Source: CAYSTL01 sp964516805 (lineage in GTDB: Archaea; Thermoplasmatota; Thermoplasmata; Halarchaeoplasmatales; Halarchaeoplasmataceae). Taken from it: a stretch of DNA of 33,933 bases. The DNA lies in contig CAZEXI010000020.1 in NCBI GenBank assembly GCA_964516805.1, positions 1-33,933 on the forward strand, given 5' to 3'. Position numbers and translations under genes: made by a program. A model generated the notes under the pieces. The model saw nothing but the letters and a program-made list of their open reading frames with translations, searched no databases and was not told where the DNA came from. This document shows positions 8,262-15,774 of the stretch, in pieces. Every line of letters starts with the position of its first letter. Within the stretch, counting starts at the first letter, position 1.

Positions 8262-8945
8262 GTGATTTACTTGGTCTGGGGAACCATCTTAGAGGAATTT
8301 CCTTCTCTTCTTGAAGGATTGTCAACCACCATGAGTTTAACCATTATTTCTCTGATTTTTGCCTCGGTATTCGGGCTTGTGATGGCTTTCCTCAGATCAT
8401 ACAATATTTTTCCCTTGAATTATCTAGTATATATCTATGAAAAGGTGTTCAGAGGAATACCATTACTGGTAATTTTTATGATAGTTTGGCTTGGACTACC
8501 AGAATTTGGAATAAATTTAGAAGCCTTCCCTGCAGCAATAGTAGGGTTGGTTCTTAGGAGTACAGCATATCAAGCCCAGATATATAGAAGTTCGATAAAT
8601 TCGATACCAAGTGGACAGATGGATGCAGCCCAGTCAATAGGCATGTCAAAATTTAATGCTATCAGGAACATAATCTTACCTCAAGTTTTGAGGATTTCTA
8701 TCCCTAGTTGGTCCAACGAATTTACGATTGTACTTAAAGATACATCGATAGCATTCGCCATAGGAGTGGTCGAACTGATGAGAAGGGGTGATTATATTTA
8801 CGAAGGCAATACTGACCTTGTCCTTCCAGTTTTGATCACCATCGCTGCTATTTATTTTGTGGTAGTTTTCGTGATAAATAGAGGGTTGGGTTATGCTGAA
8901 AAGAAGTTTGAGATCCCTGGTTATGAAGTGGAAGTTGAGAGGTAG
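8262..8945 (+). CDS. Amino-acid ABC transporter permease (first)
   Basis: Integral membrane subunit of the HisMQ/GlnP family, 227 residues with about five transmembrane helices. The conserved EAA loop that docks on the ATPase is visible (AAQSIGMSKFNAIRNIILPQ, about residues 126-145). The start is taken as GTG at 8262, 12 nt after the preceding stop; no strong ribosome-binding site is visible, so coupling to the upstream gene is likely. It ends in TAG, in frame with the following ATPase and separated from its ATG by only two codons. Confidence 0.9.
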   Translation: MIYLVWGTILEEFPSLLEGLSTTMSLTIISLIFASVFGLVMAFLRSYNIFPLNYLVYIYEKVFRGIPLLVIFMIVWLGLPEFGINLEAFPAAIVGLVLRSTAYQAQIYRSSINSIPSGQMDAAQSIGMSKFNAIRNIILPQVLRISIPSWSNEFTIVLKDTSIAFAIGVVELMRRGDYIYEGNTDLVLPVLITIAAIYFVVVFVINRGLGYAEKKFEIPGYEVEVER

Positions 8946-8951
8946 ATAAAT

Positions 8952-9695
8952 ATGCATATGTTAGAAGTGAAAGATATCCATAAAGCGTATGGAGATGTTG
9001 AAATATTGAAGGGTGTATCATTCAATTTGGATAAAGGTGAAACAAAAGTAATAATAGGGCCCAGTGGAACAGGTAAAAGTACTCTTTTAAGATGTATAAA
9101 TCAATTGTCACCACCTGATAAAGGTAGGGTTTGGCTGGACGGTGAAGAGGTAACAGACCCTAAGAAAAATATCAACAAGATAAGGCAGGAGATGGGCTTT
9201 GTTTTTCAGCATTTTAATCTTTTCAGTCATCTGACTGCTCTAAGAAACGTTAGCATTGGACTTGAAAAAGTAAAGAAGATGGAAAAAGAGAGTGCCAAAA
9301 AATTAGCTATGGAGGAGTTAGAGAGAGTAGGTCTTTCTGATCAAGCTGAAAAGTACCCAGCTCAATTATCAGGTGGTCAAAAACAGAGAGTGGGTATAGC
9401 TAGAGCATTAGCCATGCAGCCTAAATTGATGCTTTTTGATGAACCAACATCAGCTCTAGACCCTGAATTGATAGGAGAAGTATTGGAAGTGATGAAAAGT
9501 TTAGCTGGTGAGATGAGCATGCTGGTTGTAACTCATGAAATGGGCTTCGCTGGTTCTGTTTCTTCTGAAATAATTTTCATGGAGAATGGCTATATCGTTG
9601 AAAGTGGACCACCTAAGAAGATGTTTCAAAATCCTGAGCAAGAACGAACGAAAGAGTTCCTAGGTAAAATAGCAACATTGTATGGAGAGGATTAA
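8952..9695 (+). CDS. Amino-acid ABC transporter ATP-binding protein
   Basis: GlnQ/HisP-type ATPase, 247 residues. Walker A is GPSGTGKS (36-43), the Q-loop Q86 (FVFQHFNLF), the signature LSGGQ (139-143), Walker B LMLFDEP with E164, and the H-loop lies in VVTHEMGF. This is the standard length and motif set for polar amino-acid importers. GAGAGGT is upstream; ATG codons at 8952 and 8958 are both possible starts. It energises the two flanking permeases. Confidence 0.95.
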   Translation: MHMLEVKDIHKAYGDVEILKGVSFNLDKGETKVIIGPSGTGKSTLLRCINQLSPPDKGRVWLDGEEVTDPKKNINKIRQEMGFVFQHFNLFSHLTALRNVSIGLEKVKKMEKESAKKLAMEELERVGLSDQAEKYPAQLSGGQKQRVGIARALAMQPKLMLFDEPTSALDPELIGEVLEVMKSLAGEMSMLVVTHEMGFAGSVSSEIIFMENGYIVESGPPKKMFQNPEQERTKEFLGKIATLYGED

Positions 9696-9707
9696 GGAGA
9701 GTGTGAA

Positions 9708-10400
9708 ATGAATGGACTGTTAGATTTCTTCCTGGATTCCTGGCCTGCTCTGCAGGAAGGTCTGGTCACGACCGTTTCGCTTACTTTTATATCACTTGCT
9801 GCAGGTTTCCCTTTAGCTTTAGGTCTGGCTTTAGGAAGGATATATGGAGGAAAAGGCACGTCCACATTATCAATTGGATACATTGAAATATTTAGAGGTA
9901 CACCATTATTAACACAGCTTTTCATAATCTATTATGGTTTACCATCCGTTGGTATTTCATTCGATCCATATGTAGCTGCATTTTTGGGTTTCTCGTTGAA
10001 CAGCGCAGCATATCAAGCTGAATATATACGGGGTGCGATCCAATCTATAGAATCAGGACAGATGATCGCTGCTAGATCTATGGGTATGACTCAATTACAA
10101 TCGATTACAAATATCATATTACCTCAAGGTCTTAGGATATCATTACCTGCCTGGTCCAATGAGATGATCTATCTTTTTAAATATACCTCGATAGCATATA
10201 TAATAAGGGTGGAAGAACTAACAGCACAGGCTAATTTTATAGGTTCTGAAACATTCAATTACTTAGAAATTTTTGGCATAATAGCGATTATATATTTAGT
10301 CCTCACCATAATATTTACGGAGATAACAGATAGGATCGAAAAGAGGATAAGGATCCCTGGTCTGGGAGTTGAAAAGAAAACTAAAGAAAGAAAATTCTAG
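9708..10400 (+). CDS. Amino-acid ABC transporter permease (second)
   Basis: Second HisMQ/GlnP-family membrane subunit, 230 residues with about five transmembrane helices and the EAA loop AARSMGMTQLQSITNIILPQ. It is clearly paralogous to the permease at 8262-8945, especially across the EAA loop and the following IS-P-WSNE segment, so the importer is probably a permease heterodimer as in the histidine system. GGAGAGTG precedes the ATG. It ends 9 bp from the convergent folD. Confidence 0.92.
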   Translation: MNGLLDFFLDSWPALQEGLVTTVSLTFISLAAGFPLALGLALGRIYGGKGTSTLSIGYIEIFRGTPLLTQLFIIYYGLPSVGISFDPYVAAFLGFSLNSAAYQAEYIRGAIQSIESGQMIAARSMGMTQLQSITNIILPQGLRISLPAWSNEMIYLFKYTSIAYIIRVEELTAQANFIGSETFNYLEIFGIIAIIYLVLTIIFTEITDRIEKRIRIPGLGVEKKTKERKF

Positions 10401-10409
10401 AAGAAATTA

Positions 10410-11252
10410 TTAACCTCTTCTCTCTAGTGCAGCTTTGTACGTGTTTTCTAGTAAAGATAAAACAGTGGTGGGTCCAACACCACCAGGTACTGGAGTTATT
10501 TTATCTACCTTTTTCTTGACCTCATCGTATTCAACGTCTCCAACTAGATCTCCATTTTCTAATCTGTTCATACCAACGTCTATTATCACAGAATCTTTAG
10601 CCACCATGTTTTCTTTGATAAGATGTGGAACTCCTGCTGCTGCTATCACAATCTCAGCGTTTTTGGTATGAGCACTCAGCTCTTTTGTATAAACGTGAAC
10701 AACATCAACGGTTGCATTTCTATTAAGAAGAAGAATAGACATTGGTTTACCCACGATATTACTGTGACTGACAACACATATATCTTTCCCCTCTAGAGAA
10801 ATTCCTTCATGTTCAAACATGGTGATGATGCCCTTCGGTGTACATGGAACCATGTATTCGTCGCCTATCATCAACCTACCCAAGTTAGCAGGATGCAAAC
10901 CTTCAACATCCTTTTTAGGATCAACCTCTTTTACCAGTTCTGTAGCATCCATATCTCCAGGTAAAGGCATTTGGATCAGTATACCATCTACTTTATCATC
11001 ATGATTTAACTCATTAATTTTTTCTTTTATCTCTTCTCTTGTAACCTCGCTGGAATATCTGTGGGTTTTAGTATCGATACCTACTCTTTTACATCCTCTA
11101 TTTTTCACACCTAGATACACTTTAGAACCTTCATCCTTCCCAGCAAATATAGTATGCAGTGAAGGAGGTCTATCCATTTTCTCGATCTTTTCTTTTAATA
11201 TTGTCTCATATTTATCCGCAATTTTCCTTCCATCTATCTTTTTACCACACAT
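10410..11252 (-). CDS. folD: Bifunctional methylene-THF dehydrogenase/methenyl-THF cyclohydrolase FolD
   Basis: Interconverts methylene-, methenyl- and formyl-tetrahydrofolate in one-carbon metabolism. The catalytic Y-x3-K motif (Y46/K50, YLGVK) is followed by GILIQMPLP (Q93), PKKDVEGLHP, the cofactor loop SHSNIVGKP and the C-terminal PVPGGVGPTTVLSLLENT. At about 280 residues it is full length. An ATG at 11252 has GGTGATCC just upstream, matching the archaeal 16S 3' tail; a GTG at 11261 overlapping the trmO stop is the alternative. It forms an operon with trmO. FolD points to use of tetrahydrofolate, with or without methanopterin. Confidence 0.95.
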   Translation of the reverse strand: MCGKKIDGRKIADKYETILKEKIEKMDRPPSLHTIFAGKDEGSKVYLGVKNRGCKRVGIDTKTHRYSSEVTREEIKEKINELNHDDKVDGILIQMPLPGDMDATELVKEVDPKKDVEGLHPANLGRLMIGDEYMVPCTPKGIITMFEHEGISLEGKDICVVSHSNIVGKPMSILLLNRNATVDVVHVYTKELSAHTKNAEIVIAAAGVPHLIKENMVAKDSVIIDVGMNRLENGDLVGDVEYDEVKKKVDKITPVPGGVGPTTVLSLLENTYKAALERRG

Positions 11253-11257
11253 AAGGA

Positions 11258-11692
11258 TCACCTAGGTATCCAATCAGGGTATTCAGGATCCGATATGTTA
11301 TAGGGTTTGTATGACTTAATATCTAATACAGGAGTTCCATCTAATCCGTCTAATCCTTTGACTGTAATTTTGTTATCATCTATTTTCTTTATCTTGCAGA
11401 CAGTAACGGCGATCGGATTTGGACGTACGGGTGATCTTGTTGCAAAAACCCCTGTCAAGGGGTTCTCCAAGTTTCCCATAGGATGTACCTGTTGTATAGA
11501 TCGATCACTTTCATCGAACCACATAATCACTGTTACATGGGAGTGCTCATCTAGCCCTAATAAACCATCGGTATATTGTTCTTCAACCTCAATTATAGAT
11601 TCTTCTTCTTTGTAATCTTCTGGAATTTCATCCTTAAAATCGTTGTGGATGTATCCGATAGGCTTGATTTCGATATTATCAGAATTACTCAT
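11258..11692 (-). CDS. TrmO/TsaA-family tRNA (t6A37) methyltransferase
   Basis: UPF0066/TsaA-family protein, 144 residues. Characterised members (TrmO) use SAM to N6-methylate t6A37 in certain tRNAs. It starts with the conserved KPIGYIHNDF strand, then LGLDEHSHVTVIMWFDESDR, and carries the hallmark FATRSPVRPNPIAVTVCKI followed by KGLDGLDGTPVLDIKSYKPY. The C-terminal extension of the bacterial enzyme is absent, as in archaeal members. Upstream lies TTTTATAAATC as a TATA candidate and no clear ribosome-binding site. folD follows directly. Confidence 0.9.
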   Translation of the reverse strand: MSNSDNIEIKPIGYIHNDFKDEIPEDYKEEESIIEVEEQYTDGLLGLDEHSHVTVIMWFDESDRSIQQVHPMGNLENPLTGVFATRSPVRPNPIAVTVCKIKKIDDNKITVKGLDGLDGTPVLDIKSYKPYNISDPEYPDWIPR

Positions 11693-11789
11693 GGTTTAAA
11701 CGAATAGAATTATTGTTTAAATGAGTTGTGGCAGTCACATGATTTATAAAACTAAAAATTGAAGAAATGTTCAAGGAATTTTAAAGCAT

Positions 11790-12773
11790 CTAATTTTCTC
11801 TTAATATCCCTTTATCTTTTGCAGTCTTCAGTATGGCTTCTACTCTTTGTTTTCTTTCTTCGGAACTTTCTTTTCGTTTTGGTTTTTCCTTATTTTCTTT
11901 AGCAACATCTTCCTTTTCATTATGCCTGCCTGTATAGCTTATCTCTATTACTTTTTCTACTGCCTCTATTACTTTCTCATCATCTAAGGATTTAACGACT
12001 TTAAGGAGCTTTTCAGGATCGAATCCTATTTCTTTTGAAACCTCTTTTGAAGGGGTTATGATACCTTTTTCTGCAGCGTCAAGGATTCCGATGATGGTTC
12101 TTCCCTCAGAATCAATTGACTCAGTCTTTTGTTGATCTTTAAATAAGTAATCATTCATATATTCCTTTATAATCTCTAATGGCACATCGGTGGTTGTGAT
12201 GACATCTATATGGGACTCTTCACCTACTTTGTGGATGATTCTTAAAGATTCCTGATTATTGATCCTTTTAGGTGATATAATTATCACATCTTCTCTAGGT
12301 ATCTTCTTTTTCACGTTGAATTTAGGATCAGTTAGGAGTATATCATTACTACTGAATAGAATGTTTCCTTTCTTCCAGTTCCAGTTATCGTCAAGTTTAT
12401 CTCCTACTCTGTATGGAGATATGAAATAGGAATCAGAAGAGATAATTATTTGTTTCAATAATCGTTTTTTTATTTTCTGTTTTGATGTAGATTTGATCAT
12501 GCATAATTTGCTTTCCTCCCCATCTGGATAGTTAAAATTTAAAACATTTGGAAGTCTTGCTTTGCTGAAATTAAGGTCCCTATCGATATAATATATATTT
12601 TTTAATTTTATGCAACCCTTTCCATCAGAATTTTTAAAATAGAGATTCTCACCTTTTACTAAAAATATAGTATCTTCCCATCTTTTATCTTTATAAAACT
12701 TACTCCTGTAGCTATGCATTTTTCCAGCAGGAATTATAGCCTTTTCTCTAAACTTCCATTGCTCACGATCCAT
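11790..12773 (-). CDS. CheF-like archaeal protein (two PH-like domains plus winged helix)
   Basis: This 327-residue cytoplasmic protein resembles archaeal CheF in layout. An all-beta segment (about 1-105) and a second (about 120-215) each have the repeated strand pattern of PH-like domains (for example GENLYFKNSDGKGCIKLKNIYYID and NILFSSNDILLTDPKFNVKKKIPREDVIIIS). A helical, winged-helix-like segment follows (about 230-285), then a charged tail. CheF links Che proteins to the archaellum motor switch. No che or arl gene is in the window, so the role is uncertain; it may be a general PH-like regulator. TGAGGT lies 6-7 nt before the ATG. It ends in TAG, 98 bp from the trmO start. Confidence 0.45.
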   Translation of the reverse strand: MDREQWKFREKAIIPAGKMHSYRSKFYKDKRWEDTIFLVKGENLYFKNSDGKGCIKLKNIYYIDRDLNFSKARLPNVLNFNYPDGEESKLCMIKSTSKQKIKKRLLKQIIISSDSYFISPYRVGDKLDDNWNWKKGNILFSSNDILLTDPKFNVKKKIPREDVIIISPKRINNQESLRIIHKVGEESHIDVITTTDVPLEIIKEYMNDYLFKDQQKTESIDSEGRTIIGILDAAEKGIITPSKEVSKEIGFDPEKLLKVVKSLDDEKVIEAVEKVIEISYTGRHNEKEDVAKENKEKPKRKESSEERKQRVEAILKTAKDKGILREN

Positions 12774-12893
12774 AAAAATACCTCAGGAAGCTTTTTGATG
12801 ATTATTTTACTGTTTATGAGAAAGTTATGTGTTAATTCATATTTGCTATTTTTCCTTAAATATTAAAAAAAAGATAAAGGAGTTAATTAGATA

Positions 12894-13991
12894 TCACTCT
12901 CTTATTTCAACTGCTCTTTCAGCACCCTCTTCCATATCATCGACTACGTTATAACCTGCTTCTTTGAGCATCTTTTTACCTTTTTCTTCGTTGGTGCCTA
13001 ACATACGTACCACTGTTGGTTTTTCAGGTGCATAATCTATGATACCCTGGGCAATTTTATCACACTGAGTAATACCGCCAAATATGTTCAGGTATATGGA
13101 TTTGATACCTTCTTTCATGTCAATTATTTCCAAAGCATTTTTTGTATCTTCAGCATCAGCTCCACCACCAAGGTCCAAGAAACAGGCAGGTTTTCCACCA
13201 TATTCTGCAACTGAATCTAGCGTTGCCATTACTAATCCTGCACCGCAACCGACTATTGCTACATCTCCCTCGAGGTCCACGTAGGCTAGGTCGTACTCTT
13301 CAGCTTTCTTTTCTCTTTCTGTAACTCTTTCGCTCTCTGTTCTTTCGAATTTTTGTCGGTATAACGCATTGTTATCGATATTAAATACAGCATCTATAGC
13401 TAGCAATCCATCATCGGTCAATACTAGAGGATTTATCTCAGCTAATTCTCCATCATATTTATCGAATGCTTTATACAATCTTTTAGCTATCTTTGTCATC
13501 TGAGAAAGTTCTTTTCCTTCCAAACCGATGGAATCCGCAAGATCCAATGCATCATAAGTCTGAAGGCCCAATATCGGATCTATCTGCTTCTTTCCTATCT
13601 TATCTGGATGTTCATCTGCAACCTCTTCTATATTCATCCCACCTTCTGTTGTCATAATTAAGGTCGGTTTTCCAGACTCTCTATCCATCACTATTCCAAC
13701 GTAATATTCATCGATTATGTCTGCTTTTTCAGCGACTAATATTTTTTCAACATCTAATCCTCTTATCTTTTTATTGAAAAGTTCCTCAGCTTTTTCTACT
13801 GCTTCTTCTCTAGTATCAGCGAAGAGTATTCCTCCTGCTTTTCCCCTTTTGCCAACTCTGACCTGTGATTTTAAGACCACCGGTTCGTCTACTTCTTCTA
13901 TCTCTTCTGCTGATTCGATCAAATAACCATCAGCGAACGGAATATTGTAATCTTTAAAAATTTCTGCAGCTTGGTATTCTTGAAGTTTCAT
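12894..13991 (-). CDS. sucC: Succinyl-CoA synthetase (ADP-forming) beta subunit
   Basis: ATP-grasp subunit of succinyl-CoA ligase, 365 residues, full length for the archaeal form. The ATP-grasp half begins MKLQEYQAAEIFKDYNIPFADG and includes VLKSQVRVGKRGKAGG, TTEGGMNIEEVA and ELAEINPLVL. The CoA-ligase half includes GCGAGLVMATLD, FLDLGGGAD and NIFGGITQCDKIAQG. The phosphohistidine lies in the alpha subunit, whose gene sucD usually follows but is not in this window. GGAGATGAG precedes the ATG and AATTTTATAATTC is a TATA candidate. A related acyl-CoA ligase (for example malyl-CoA) cannot be excluded. Confidence 0.9.
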   Translation of the reverse strand: MKLQEYQAAEIFKDYNIPFADGYLIESAEEIEEVDEPVVLKSQVRVGKRGKAGGILFADTREEAVEKAEELFNKKIRGLDVEKILVAEKADIIDEYYVGIVMDRESGKPTLIMTTEGGMNIEEVADEHPDKIGKKQIDPILGLQTYDALDLADSIGLEGKELSQMTKIAKRLYKAFDKYDGELAEINPLVLTDDGLLAIDAVFNIDNNALYRQKFERTESERVTEREKKAEEYDLAYVDLEGDVAIVGCGAGLVMATLDSVAEYGGKPACFLDLGGGADAEDTKNALEIIDMKEGIKSIYLNIFGGITQCDKIAQGIIDYAPEKPTVVRMLGTNEEKGKKMLKEAGYNVVDDMEEGAERAVEIRE

Positions 13992-14077
13992 ATTTTACTC
14001 ATCTCCATGACTTAATAAGAGAAATAAAATGAATTATAAAATTCTTATGTGGGTTTCTAATATTTATTTGATAAAGC

Positions 14078-15493
14078 TTATATTTTATTTTGTATTTCTT
14101 CTATGACCTCAGAGTTTTCGTCCACAGCTTCTGTTATTTTGTTTATAAATCTTTCCTGCTCGTCATCAAGTTCTGTTTCTTCTAGAAGATCAAGATACGT
14201 TTTCGCTATCTCTTGATTTTCCTTAAAATCCTTTGAGTGTAACTTCTGATAACTCTTTTGAATTTCTTCCCTATCTGATACGTCTAATAAAGATGCGACG
14301 CTTTTTCCAGTTTCATTGATAAGCCCAACTGTTAGAACTACATGTTTTTTATCTCCATGTTGAGTAACAATTTGAGCATCATACTGATTTGGAGCTGCTT
14401 CTGGATCATCTCTTCTTAAATTATGGTATCTCTCGAGTCTATCTTTATCTTCATCCACCACCATCTCTAAGAAATCTTTATTTTCGACACTTTCTTCGTA
14501 ATATCCTACCAATCTGTTAAATTTTTCATTAGATAATGATATAGTCAGATCGTCATTAATGATCACCATCGCTGTACCTGTATTTTCGAATATTGTCCGA
14601 TACAATTTTTCTTTTTCTTTTATCTCTTTTTCAGACCTGATTCTAGTTATTGCATTGTCTAAATGGGAAAGTAACAACTCTGACATCTTCATATCTTCTC
14701 TGTCAAAGTATCCTGGTTCGGTTGAAATTGCTTGAAATATACCGATATCGCCAACAGGCAAACTTATAGTGGACCTGAATTCATGATCTTTTATAGCGGG
14801 TTTAGCGTCTTTTCTATTTTTAGCATCCTCTATCAAAAATTTTTCTTTCTTCCGATATGTTTTTTTATCCAATCCGCCTTCTTCAACAGGTCTATCTCCT
14901 GTTTCTTCAATATCCATCTTAGATGTTAGAGCTCTAGTCTTGAATTTATCATCTATAACTTCTTCGATACTGCACAGATCAAAATTCAATATTTTTTCTG
15001 AGGCATTGATAACTAGATCATAAGCTTCCTCTTCTGTTTCGCAGGAAATCAATTGGGACGCAACATCATGTAATTCTTCTATTTTTTCTTTATTCTCTTT
15101 CAATTCCATTTCGGTCTTTTTTCTCTTGTATTCTTGTCTTATAGCTCTGGATAATAAGTCGTATTGGGATGAAGGATCATTTCCCTTTCTAAGGTACCTG
15201 TCAGCACCTAAATTTAAAGCATTGATAACAACTTCCTCTCTCCCTTTACCAGTTAAAATAATAAATGGCATATCTTTATTATCATCTCTTAAGGTTTCAA
15301 GAAATTCGATTCCGTCGATTTCAGGCATCCTGTAATCCGAAACTATAACATCGAAATTTTCTTCTTCTAACAGATCTAAGGCATCTTCAGCAGATGCTAA
15401 AGTGGTCACATCAAAATCATCGTTTTCTTTCTCTAGAAAATATTTAGCCTGCTCCTGAGTTCCGACTTCATCATCGACAAATAGAATATTCAT
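14078..15493 (-). CDS. REC-GAF-PAS response regulator with degenerate DHp tail
   Basis: Cytoplasmic signalling protein, 471 residues. REC (1-125) has D7/D8, phospho-acceptor D53, T81 and K103; a GAF (about 150-285) and one PAS (about 296-410) follow. The last 58 residues look like the dimerisation helices of a HisKA domain (LHS at 418-420, then KDFKENQEIAKTYLDLLEET). The position expected to be the phospho-histidine is K421, and the ATP-binding domain is absent. It is therefore probably a phosphate receiver or scaffold that dimerises rather than a kinase. It shares REC and GAF sequence with 59-2299. A tandem CCACAAA-type repeat lies just upstream of its TATA. It ends in TAA. Confidence 0.87.
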   Translation of the reverse strand: MNILFVDDEVGTQEQAKYFLEKENDDFDVTTLASAEDALDLLEEENFDVIVSDYRMPEIDGIEFLETLRDDNKDMPFIILTGKGREEVVINALNLGADRYLRKGNDPSSQYDLLSRAIRQEYKRKKTEMELKENKEKIEELHDVASQLISCETEEEAYDLVINASEKILNFDLCSIEEVIDDKFKTRALTSKMDIEETGDRPVEEGGLDKKTYRKKEKFLIEDAKNRKDAKPAIKDHEFRSTISLPVGDIGIFQAISTEPGYFDREDMKMSELLLSHLDNAITRIRSEKEIKEKEKLYRTIFENTGTAMVIINDDLTISLSNEKFNRLVGYYEESVENKDFLEMVVDEDKDRLERYHNLRRDDPEAAPNQYDAQIVTQHGDKKHVVLTVGLINETGKSVASLLDVSDREEIQKSYQKLHSKDFKENQEIAKTYLDLLEETELDDEQERFINKITEAVDENSEVIEEIQNKI

Positions 15494-15507
15494 TTTGTAG
15501 TCCCGCC

Positions 15508-15557
15508 TTTGTGGTGGAATACTATTTAATTTAAATAAAATTTGTGGAAATTTGTGG
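15508..15557 (-). promoter_or_regulatory. Promoter with three CCACAAA repeats, operator candidate
   Basis: On the minus strand CCACAAATTT occurs twice in direct tandem (15557-15538), immediately before the AT-rich TATA region TTATTTAAATTAAATAG (to about 15523). A third CCACAAA lies at 15514-15508, 15 nt before the ATG. Two copies abut the expected BRE/TATA and one lies in the leader, the layout of a regulator site. The factor is unknown. Confidence 0.45.
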
Positions 15558-15689
15558 TATTTGAATAAATTAGTATAGATGTTAAATAAAAATTGAAAGA
15601 ATCTAGTTTATTTAAAGCAATAAATATTTGAGCACACGTAAGTTTTTTATGTGAGTTGTGTTTTCATCGCTTATAATAATGAATGAATA

Positions 15690-15762
15690 GGGCCAGTAGA
15701 TCAGCTGGAAGATCGCTACCTTGGCATGGTAGAGGCCAGGGGTTCAAATCCCCTCTGGTCCA
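15690..15762 (+). tRNA. tRNA-Ala (GGC)
   Basis: The acceptor GGGCCAG pairs with CTGGTCC, including G3-U70, the universal alanine identity pair. The discriminator is A73. The D arm is GATC...GATC. The anticodon stem CTACC/GGTAG holds loop TTGGCAT, giving anticodon GGC. The T arm is AGGGG-TTCAAAT-CCCCT. No intron; CCA is not encoded (the next bases are TTT). AGTTTTTTATG near 15641-15651 is a TATA candidate. It is convergent with the SoxB-like gene, whose stop is 12 bp away. Confidence 0.97.
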
Positions 15763-15774
15763 TTTTGTATCTTT

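Noticed and set aside
8943..8957. Permease and ATPase of the amino-acid importer fused by read-through (TAG-ATA-AAT-ATG is in frame)
   Set aside because: Both proteins have normal, complete termini for their families, GAGAGGT lies before the ATPase start, and in-frame adjacency occurs by chance in one of three cases.
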